Positions 8,139 to 14,436 of a stretch of DNA of 14,436 nt are shown piece after piece (within the stretch, counting starts at the first letter, position 1; each line of letters opens with the position of its first letter). A program made the translations under genes and the position numbers. The DNA lies in contig KN834958.1 of assembly GCA_000827265.1 (NCBI GenBank), positions 1-14,436 of the forward strand. Direction: 5' to 3'. The DNA is from Collybiopsis luxurians FD-317 M1. Taxonomy: Eukaryota; Basidiomycota; Agaricomycetes; Agaricales; Omphalotaceae. Below the pieces are notes generated by a model, which did not search any database, was not told the DNA's origin, and saw only the letters and a list, made by a program, of their open reading frames with translations.

Positions 8139-8227
8139 TGTAGTTGAGAAGGCAGCGATTGCATTTACAATGGTTTACAACACTGATTACACCTCAGCCA
8201 CGAAGACTTCAAGAAAAAATAAATAAT

Positions 8228-8253
8228 CATTCAAAAACTACATTCAAAAACTA
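8228..8253. repeat. 13-bp perfect tandem duplication
   Basis: CATTCAAAAACTA occurs twice without spacer (8228-8240 and 8241-8253), a typical slippage product. Confidence 0.85.
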
Positions 8254-8541
8254 CAAGAACATCGCAGCTAATTACAAGTACCAATTGACGGCAAGAAAAG
8301 GTAGATAATTATGTGGAACTTAGAGTAAAGGGCAAGTGAAATAAGAAACTACACAGACATAAATACAGGGGCAGACAGTTACAAGATATGGGATGGGATG
8401 AAGTACACGGTGTCGCCAGGGTTGAACCCAGCAAAATGTGAACAAAACCTGAGACTATTTTTGCCTACTTCGACCCACTCGTGTGAGGGCTCTGGAACCA
8501 TGTGAGTTCATTAAAGCCTGATACACTGCCCCCAAGTTGTG

Positions 8542-10833
8542 TCATTGAGGATGGCCAGAGGCACTGCCTTCAACTGCAGCAGTAACTTCAGGTACTGTAG
8601 GTGAATCTGAAGACATGGCGGATGACTTCGAGGAGGTACGTGGAATGGGCTTTGGTTGAGGTCGAGGCGAAGTTGTCATAGCTGCAGCAACATTTTCCTT
8701 TTCCGCGGCAGCACTTCTGCTGTCGGGGTCTCCACATATCAATTTGACCACTTGCTTGCCCTTTCTTGCCTTCTTCAGCATCCCACCTGAGCTTAAGTTG
8801 TCCCCATTTTCTCCATGCTTACACTTCCACTTAGCCAGCAAGGGTGAGTTGCAAGAAAGTCCTGAGGTTTTGCATTCACTCCCCTGAGAAAGGAATGAAT
8901 GAAAGTCAAGGGGAGGGCAAGTAGAGAGAGAATCTTTGGAACTCTCAGGATGGCATTGACCGGGGCTCAGAGTCTCAACCGATGGTGGTAATGGCAATAG
9001 AGTGGAACGAGGTGAGTTCAGAGGGGAAGACAGTGGCAAAGACAAAGGAGGGAGGGTGGTATTCTCTGACAAAAGCAGAGAGGAGAGCTGGAGGGAGCTC
9101 TCAGTCTCCCAGGGAAGGGGGGCAAAAAGCGTGTCATCCAGTGTTGTCTCTGACAGGTGATGTAAGTTGTCCATCAGTGTCATCCACTCTGACAAGGATT
9201 TTGGTGATAACGGCGCCATGTCCGATGATGGGAGTTCACTCTGCACAAGCGACAATGATGCAGAAGCTGAAGATACAGATGGTGAGGAGGTCAATGATGG
9301 ATCTGCCCCAGGTGAGATTGAGGCTAGAGTGTCAACTCAAGGCAACATCTCAGACTGAGTCGGATCAGGATTAGGGATTACCAAGGGCAAAACTGCAGTG
9401 ATAGAAGGTGCAGATGAAGGTGCACCAGCTGCAGTCATATCTGGAGCAGTTGAACCTGCAAAAGCTAGTGTTTCCTCCATTTTCCCAGCTGGTGGAGTAT
9501 TGCCGGGTTTTGTTTCAGAGAGAGGAGGAACAGGAGTAGCGACAGCGGGTGAAGACCTGGCAAGAACAGTGTCAGGAGATGCATTGATAGCGCCGTTGAT
9601 AATCAATTTGTTGAGAGAAGGAATAGACGCTGATACAAAAAGAGAATTATTCTTCTGAATTTCAGAGGAATTGACAGTACATATGTATTGCCAATCTTGC
9701 AAATGCCATCATTGGGTTCACAATAGCTGGGCCAAAAGCACTGTATGCCTTGTCAAAGTGCCGGCCTTGCGCATCCTTTTCATAATGGTATCCTAAGCTA
9801 AGCAGCTTGTCTGGTTCTGTCAGGTCCAGTAAGGCACTTAAGAACATCCAGACCGATGGAGTTTTGCTTGCAAGAAAGGTAGCCAGCTGTGTAAAGATCA
9901 TAGGGATGGATTTGACAAAACTGCGAGGGAGAAATGAGTAAGGAAAAGGCACGCAGGAAAATAATTGCTCACTGCTCAAGCTCGTCTCCTTGAAGATATT
10001 GCACCTTCTTGATTGCCTCTTTTAGATCCTCCAGCACATCGATGGGATTGTTGGTAGGTTCTAGTCCAGGGATACTTGCACCACCATCCTCTGCCTTAGC
10101 CTCAGAATTGCCTTCTTCCTCTTTCACCTTCTTCAACTCCGCCTGCCTCTTTGCCACTGCCTCTATCACCTCCAAGTCAGTGCCTGCATTTTTCCAGGCC
10201 TGAGAAGTCAATTGTTGAAGAATGGACATCCACGGGCTACAAGGGATAGGGTGATCATCCTCAACTCCATTTGCTTTGCACCAATCCGAAGCAGCGGCAT
10301 CAACAAGCGGCTTGATATGGTCCACATAGTAAAGAGATGAGAAGACCTCTTCTACAGTTCAGACTCAAGTGGTACGCAGTCGGGGCTTCTTCCCGGAGGC
10401 AGTACTAAGGGTCACACAGGAACCTGTGAGGTCAACAATAAGGTTCACAGGGACTTTAGACTTCAAGGTTCAGGCGCTGTTGTTGAACCATGTATATAGT
10501 TGCTAAAGTTACATTAATACAAAAATATACAAAAATAGAAGTATGCCGGTGACACCTACATTTGTTTTTTTTGGTCATTTTGTCTGTAAGTGCCTTTGCC
10601 TCTTCGGTTTGCAGATCATCTATATTATCCATACCCTCCAAAGGAAATATGGCATAGAAATCTTGAGTTATGCTGGGCCAGAAGGTACCCACAGCCTGAC
10701 ACTCCTGGGCTTCTTGGAAAGCAGGTAATTTTGAGTTAAGCCACTTAAGCTCAGGGTCGGACCAGAGTTTTGATGTTCAACTCTTGCAGTCCTTTTTGAC
10801 TTTGCCAGTCAGCTGAGGTGGTTTTTCTTCCAT
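8542..10833 (-). pseudogene. decayed multi-exon gene, Agaricomycete-type uncharacterised protein with Ser/Pro-rich tail
   Basis: ATG at 10833 opens MEEKPPQLTGKVKKDC. After an in-frame TGA (10779) come LWSDPELKWLNSKLPAFQEA and FWPSITQDFYAIFPLEG. A donor GTAGGT at 10559 follows. The next exon has KVPVNLIVDLTG, two TGAs (10367, 10361), EEVFSSLYYVDHIKPLVD and a Lys/Glu-rich helix. An in-phase intron at 9921-9972 leads to FVKSIPMIFTQLATFLASK and KDAQGRHFDKAYSAFG. Then, in a different frame, a long Ser/Pro/Thr-rich low-complexity tail runs to TGA at 8544-8542, with one internal TGA at 9339 and a basic patch LKKARKGKQ near its end. Motif order resembles uncharacterised, often transposon-neighbouring Agaricomycete proteins (recognised from general knowledge, not searched). 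Function is unknown. The joins near 10.5 kb and 9.68 kb do not keep phase, which implies indels. Confidence 0.7.
9921..9972 (-). other. in-phase intron of the minus-strand gene, 52 nt
   Basis: On the minus strand: GTGAGC donor and CTCGCAG acceptor. Splicing joins GDELE plus CA to T-TTT-GTC-AAA in phase, fusing the two long frames on either side. Confidence 0.8.
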
Positions 10834-11040
10834 AAGGATGTTTTCTGTCGGCGGAATATTTTTTGAATTGAATGGAAAGTGACTTGCCGACATGGAAACT
10901 TGCCGCTCAGTTCAGCACACAAACTGTACAGTTGCTGACATGAGCAGGCTTTTATGAGGTCCCATGATATTTGAGAGTCCACTGACACTTGAATGTCCAC
11001 TAAAGGAACTAGCTCTTCTACCTGCAGTTTTTACTTCACA
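10834..11040. promoter_or_regulatory. 207-bp divergent intergenic region
   Basis: The proposed ATG of the minus-strand gene (10833) and the ATG of the plus-strand gene (11041) face away from each other across 207 bp. The two genes could therefore share a bidirectional promoter. No TATA box or palindromic operator stands out. The plus-strand ATG has A at -3 (CACAATGAAG). Confidence 0.35.
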
Positions 11041-11762
11041 ATGAAGTCTATCACACTTACTGGTGAAGCTCTTGCAGCCATGGTTAATTTTGCCGCAGCC
11101 ATGGGCTGCTTGAGTCTCAAATGTAAGTTTGCTTGATGAAATCATTCATCATTCACTAACATTTAAACAATTGTATACTTCAGCTGAGACTCCCACCGTG
11201 GCTCAGGGTGACGATACTCAGGACCACAGAGCTGATGAGTCTGAAAGCAGTAAGTTCAGCTCACGCTTCCAGCAATGAAAGCCTAACTGAAATTTTAGCT
11301 ACAGACACCGAGACTTGGGAAACCACCATCACTTCATGCGACTGCCTTTGCAGCAACTGTCGCTGCTCTTGCCATGCCAGCAACGTGGCTGTTGAAGGTC
11401 CTATTCCCGCTACAGGTGCCGGCAGTGAAGCTCCTGCAGTAGGTACCAGCAATGAAGCTCCTGCTGTGAGTGCCATGAGTGCTGCCTTTCAATCAAGTGC
11501 CAGAAGTGCCTTGTCCTCCCAGCGCTGGTACGCTGTTACCAGGGGCAGAGCTATCAGAGTTTTCCAGGATTGGTGCATGCTTCACTTACATGTAACCAAT
11601 GAGATGCCCCTCTGACTCTTTACCAGGTCTTCAGTCTCTTTGTTTGTCACTGGTGTTTCCAGGGCATGCTACGTTCATTACTCCACCTGGGAAGAGGCTG
11701 ACACCACCTACAATGCCGCAGTTTGCACCCAAAACACCAAGGTCATTTGTAATCACAACTAG
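11041..11762 (+). CDS. intact four-exon gene with RNase H1 N-terminal/viroplasmin-like hybrid-binding domain, 185 aa
   Basis: Exons are 11041-11122, 11184-11249, 11299-11572 and 11627-11762 (558 nt, TAG stop at 11760). All three introns (61, 49 and 54 nt) have GT-AG ends and keep phase, and the first two have a CTAAC branch site. The product starts MKSITLTGEALAAMVNFAAA, then an acidic segment, then a Cys cluster CDCLCSNCRCSCH (about residues 68-80). A short Ala/Pro repeat (SEAPAVGTSNEAPAV) follows. The domain RWYAVTRGRAIRVFQDW runs on across the third intron into VTGVSRACYVHYSTWEEAD. That is the pattern of the small domain binding RNA/DNA hybrids or dsRNA at the N-terminus of RNase H1. No RNase H catalytic domain follows. 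The role is unknown; nucleic-acid binding is inferred. Such stand-alone copies are known to me from repeat-rich Agaricomycete DNA. It is the only gene in the window without a visible lesion. Confidence 0.85.
11123..11183 (+). other. intron 1 of the hybrid-binding-domain gene, 61 nt
   Basis: GTAAGT donor, CTAAC branch site at 11156-11160, CTTCAG acceptor. Splits a Ser codon in phase. Confidence 0.9.
11250..11298 (+). other. intron 2 of the hybrid-binding-domain gene, 49 nt
   Basis: GTAAGT donor, CTAAC at 11283-11287, TTTTAG acceptor. The join keeps phase. Confidence 0.9.
11573..11626 (+). other. intron 3 of the hybrid-binding-domain gene, 54 nt
   Basis: GTGCAT donor, CTGAC at 11612-11616, ACCAG acceptor. 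Splicing restores W in VFQDWSSV and joins the two halves of the domain. Confidence 0.85.
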
Positions 11763-12002
11763 TCAAGACTTTCCAATGAGAGCATACAGTACTGTTGACT
11801 TATTACATACATACCCACCCCCTACTGCCATATTTCCTTTTGCTATCATTCTTGCTGTCCATGTTACCTGATGCTTTCGTTACTGCTGTCTGAATCTATA
11901 GTGTTGTTATCAATATATGTGTACTGCCGATCTGTCGAAAATATAATATATTTACTGGTTCCCATATATGAGTAACAGTATATACAAGTAAGGGGCAATG
12001 GA
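11763..12002. other. no gene seen between two convergent 3' ends
   Basis: AT-rich stretch between the stop of the plus-strand gene and the last stop of the next minus-strand gene. Short frames on either strand have no recognisable content. Confidence 0.4.
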
Positions 12003-13992
12003 TTACTGTTTTGTATGTGGTACGTATCGCTGATATGCAAGAATTTGCTTGCAGTGGTGGCGCACGACCTCCTCAATACCCCTGTCCAGTACCCATCCAA
12101 TGAGATCCTCAATCCACAAGGCCATAATGGTCATCGCTGACTTCAACTTCTCCACTTTACAAATTTCCTTTCCGTATCCACTACAGTTAGCAATTTCCCA
12201 AAATAAACTATAGCCTCATCCTTAAAATCTTTGATAGCTTTAAGGGCTGAGTCCAGAAGAATCATTGGATCAGCCGACACTATTACCATTTTTCCTACAA
12301 GCTCATTGCAAAAACTTTGACCAGATTTGCCCAAATAAGTGCAGAAATGTCTGTCAAGATCAATGATCTTCTCTTGCCAGTGATTTTCTTCAACATCGGC
12401 TTCAGAAGACCTGAAAAGACAGCTAGTTCATGCAAAAAAAGCAAAAGCAGCAACTGTGAGAAAAATTCATGGGTTCATTTCTTTGGTGGTTTGCCATTGG
12501 CTTGCCTGCTTCTGAGGCTCTGGGACTGGCCTGCGGGACCTAGGAGATTGTTTAAGGATCACTTGAGCAGATATCATAGCAATACATGGCTTTTGCTTAT
12601 CGTGTGGATGAGCAGTCTTGCATCGCTTTTCATTTACAGTGTCCCGATTCCTGAGAGTCTGTCAACAGCACAACCAAACAGGCATGAAACAGAGATACTT
12701 GTTATAATATTTTGCACTTTTGTGACAGTTTGCCTCCTGTTGCTCTGGTTTAGTGTGATAGATTTTTGGATGCGGCATTGACATTGCGATGAAGGACATT
12801 TGGACTCCGCTGGTCTGAGTCCTATGCCCATCCGATCTGTCTGACCTTTTCACAAACTGTCTTACTTTTTCAAAGTCAGTCAGTTTGCTGTACATAGGTA
12901 TATAATCAGTTGAGTTATTGCACAAACATACTGATACAAGCATGCAGTGTCCTGTCCAAAGTCAGTAATACCTTGAAATGAGTTCCGCAAAGCAGAATTG
13001 TACCTCTACACATTGGGCGCTTAGACATTCATGGCCAACATTGAATGGATAGAAGTGTGCATAGAATGCACTGGATGGCCTAAATAACATACAGCGGTTG
13101 GTTGTTACCATCTTCTAGCTTTGCAAATGCCAACAGATGTTTCTGTTTGGGTGGACCCTTGTACAGGGTGTGGGACAATGGATAACTTGTAGAAACGGCT
13201 CAGGTTTATTTAAAAATGCGAGCCATTTCTGTCTTACTTTTTCAATTGCACTCCAATGACTGAACTGACCTTTAGTTGATGCTCTGCTTACCTGACAGAA
13301 GACAAATCTGTCATTCTCATAGCTAGCAGTGCATTTGTTGAGCTTCAGAACAACAAGTAGTGTACCTACAACGGGTGCTTAGAGGTTCAACGCTCAATAT
13401 GACTTCATAGGAAAGAAGTTACCTCAGCTGTAGACATCCTTCTTTCACTGAGAAGTCGTATAGTTGCAATGGTCTTATAGTGACATTAATGGTGTGCCCA
13501 CCACCATGCCTTACTGTAGAAAAGCATTGAATCCCTGTGCCGAATTCAATGCTAGAGGAAGACATGTGAGATTCCTTGAGTCCTGAATTCCAAAGGCAAG
13601 GTGTGCACTTACAATCCGACTATGAAACTGACTAAGGATGGCTTGCTTCACCATTGAATGCAAAGGAGGTCTGTAAGAGACCAGAACTGGAGGTGGTAGA
13701 CTCCGAATCTCTCGCACTCTCATTAAGTTTATGCGTACAGCCCAACCGGTTAAACTTAATCTTTTCTCACGACACATTGATCCTGGACAAGAATCAGACA
13801 AACATGCCCCAAAAAAGGTCAAAGTCAATATCAAATAATTCCTTATGATCTCCTACTGATTGCGCTAACAGTTGCTATCGCATCACTGCAAGTGGTAGGC
13901 AGTATATCCACTTCAATGACCGCCACCATTGAGCCCTCATGAAACACGGCACTGGGCTTGAGTTTGAGCTGGAACTTTTCACTCGATGGTTG
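12003..13992 (-). pseudogene. decayed multi-exon gene of unknown function
   Basis: Reading leftwards, the first exon frame is open from 13992 (LKLKPSAVFHEGSM, VAVIEVDILPTTCSDA). An in-phase 74-nt intron (13783-13856) leads to exon 13613-13782 (MCREKRLSLTGWAVRIN, PPPVLVSYRPPLHS). A possible 38-nt intron then leads to exon 13423-13574 (MSSSIEFGTGIQCFSTVRHG, INVTIRPLQLYDFSV). Next is about 13365-13292 (LLVVLKLNKCTASYENDRF) ending at a GTAAGC donor. From the ATG at 13111 to 12143 one frame runs 322 codons with TGA at 12964, 12664, 12469 and 12430 and no TAA or TAG. It contains SKLTDFEKVRQFVKRSD, NRDTVNEKRCKTAHPHDK, EKIIDLDRHFCTYLGKSG and LLDSALKAIKDFKDEA. One further frame change near 12165 leads to SAMTIMALWIEDLIGWVLDR and TAA at 12005. 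I do not recognise the protein. Segments around 12412-12470 may be intron. Confidence 0.5.
13783..13856 (-). other. in-phase intron of the unknown minus-strand gene, 74 nt
   Basis: Minus-strand donor GTAGGA, pyrimidine-rich centre and acceptor CTTGTCCAG. It joins SAI plus A to GA-TCA-ATG-TGT in phase, linking two coding-like frames. This is the best single argument that the minus strand is the coding strand here. Confidence 0.55.
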
Positions 13993-14122
13993 TTATGGTC
14001 TGTACTCAATCACTAGTTTTATGTTGAATTGTTTCACTAGTCAGTGATATTGCTGTATGTAAACAATGACTAGCTGGTTAATGTATTATAGCAACAGGGG
14101 GTTTAAGGTGCAATGTAACAAG
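13993..14122. other. no feature recognised
   Basis: AT-rich sequence between the upstream limit of the minus-strand gene remnant and the possible LTR. Further 5' exons of that gene could lie here, but none is convincing. Confidence 0.3.
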
Positions 14123-14436
14123 TGTTGGTCAATTTTGAGAGTATTGTTAAGTATTGGAGAGTAAATTCAGCAGTGGGACACTTCAATGAAACTGTTATTT
14201 GAAGGTTCTCACTTAGGATAGAGTGTGGAAGTTTAGAAAATTGAATATTAGATTAGCTACAGAGTACAGAGTTGTAAGTAAGTACTATAGTGTGTACCGA
14301 CTAACAAACAAATAAAATACTCAAGCTGGGGAACTCAAGTTCGAGTTCCCTGCCTTTATAGTACTTGCTGCATGTCATTTCGGCAGCTGATTAGTACAAA
14401 TCATTAATACTATTATAAATCACAGTAATGCATGTA
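14123..14436 (+). mobile_element. possible left part of a copia-type LTR
   Basis: Sequence from 14123 begins TGTTGGTCAATTTTGAGAGT, like the TGTTGG start common in Ty1/copia LTRs. The preceding five bases are ACAAG, which would be the target duplication. It continues AT-rich without a coding frame. It then shows AATAAA (14311), a short hairpin and TTTATAGTA (14355) before the window ends. The LTR end and internal region are outside, so this is only a suggestion. Confidence 0.3.
14280..14366. repeat. nested inverted repeats near the right edge
   Basis: AAGTACTATA (14280-14289) pairs with TATAGTACTT (14357-14366). Inside them GGGAACTC pairs with GAGTTCCC (about 14329-14350) around a 6-nt loop. 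The right part contains TTCGAGT, which recalls a tRNA T-loop, but no tRNA can be folded. Confidence 0.65.

Larger units (their letters stand above)
7609..8541. other. repeat-rich intergenic region without a recognised gene
   Basis: No coding frame is convincing on either strand. The region holds a pyrimidine-rich duplicated block (7722-7801), a hairpin (7886-7915), a degenerate tandem duplication (7901-8138) and a 13-bp duplication (8228-8253), listed separately. The stretch 8254-8541 lies beyond the stop of the minus-strand gene and would be its 3' flank. Confidence 0.6.

Noticed and set aside
8982..9658. Plus-strand frames opposite the Ser/Pro-rich tail
   Set aside because: Low-complexity antisense of Ser/Pro codons often leaves open frames; no start context or splice support.
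12317..12781. Plus-strand frame of 154 codons with two hydrophobic stretches, possible membrane protein
   Set aside because: It lies opposite the 322-codon minus-strand frame, whose composition is more protein-like; the hydrophobic runs arise from the antisense of Lys/Gln/Asn-rich codons.
13654..13848. Plus-strand frames, one reading RTLIKFMRTAQPVKLNLFS
   Set aside because: Tempting, but the opposite strand has a longer frame that joins in phase through a 74-nt GT-AG intron to another coding-like exon.
14310..14366. Possible tRNA, because of a TTCGAGT-like loop in a strong hairpin
   Set aside because: The stem and loop do not have T-arm geometry and no acceptor, D or anticodon arm can be placed.

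Overview
The window looks like a gene-poor, decay-rich accessory region of a filamentous fungus, most likely an Agaricomycete (Basidiomycota). The reasons are short introns (49-74 nt) with GTRNGT donors and CTAAC/CTGAC-type branch sites, a NACHT-ankyrin NLR-like gene of the fungal type, and several small gene families typical of transposon-rich Agaricomycete DNA. No tRNA, rRNA, CRISPR array or bacterial-style operon was seen.

Layout from left to right. Positions 1-1184: a possible C-terminal gene scrap and an unassigned CpG-rich block. 1185-1551: a 367-bp Tc1/mariner-like MITE with 72-bp terminal inverted repeats and TA target duplication. 1677-5048 (+): a NACHT-ankyrin NLR-like gene with recognisable introns, Walker A and Walker B, a winged-helix-like stretch and an ankyrin domain built of 198-bp double repeats; at least four lesions make it a young pseudogene. 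5260-6178 (-): a decayed antisense gene of unknown function lying between two ankyrin arrays. 6196-7608 (+): a second, more diverged ankyrin array, fully open for 470 codons but lacking its N-terminal half. 7609-8541: repeat-rich intergenic DNA. 8542-10833 (-): a decayed multi-exon gene resembling uncharacterised Agaricomycete proteins with a Ser/Pro-rich tail. 11041-11762 (+): the one apparently intact gene, four exons and 185 aa, with a Cys cluster and an RNase H1 N-terminal (viroplasmin-like) hybrid-binding domain; it is head-to-head with the previous gene. 12003-13992 (-): another decayed multi-exon gene of unknown function. 14123-end: possible start of a copia-type LTR.

The unifying signal is how the genes are broken. 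In the three minus-strand gene remnants I read 13 in-frame TGA stops, one TAG and no TAA. CpG deamination (CGA to TGA) in methylated, repeat-rich chromatin explains this best. TGA readthrough is an alternative that should be excluded rather than assumed away. No complete new defence system is demonstrated. The best leads are the NLR locus with its homogenised ankyrin array, the intact hybrid-binding-domain gene with its divergent partner, and the unknown minus-strand gene at 12-14 kb.
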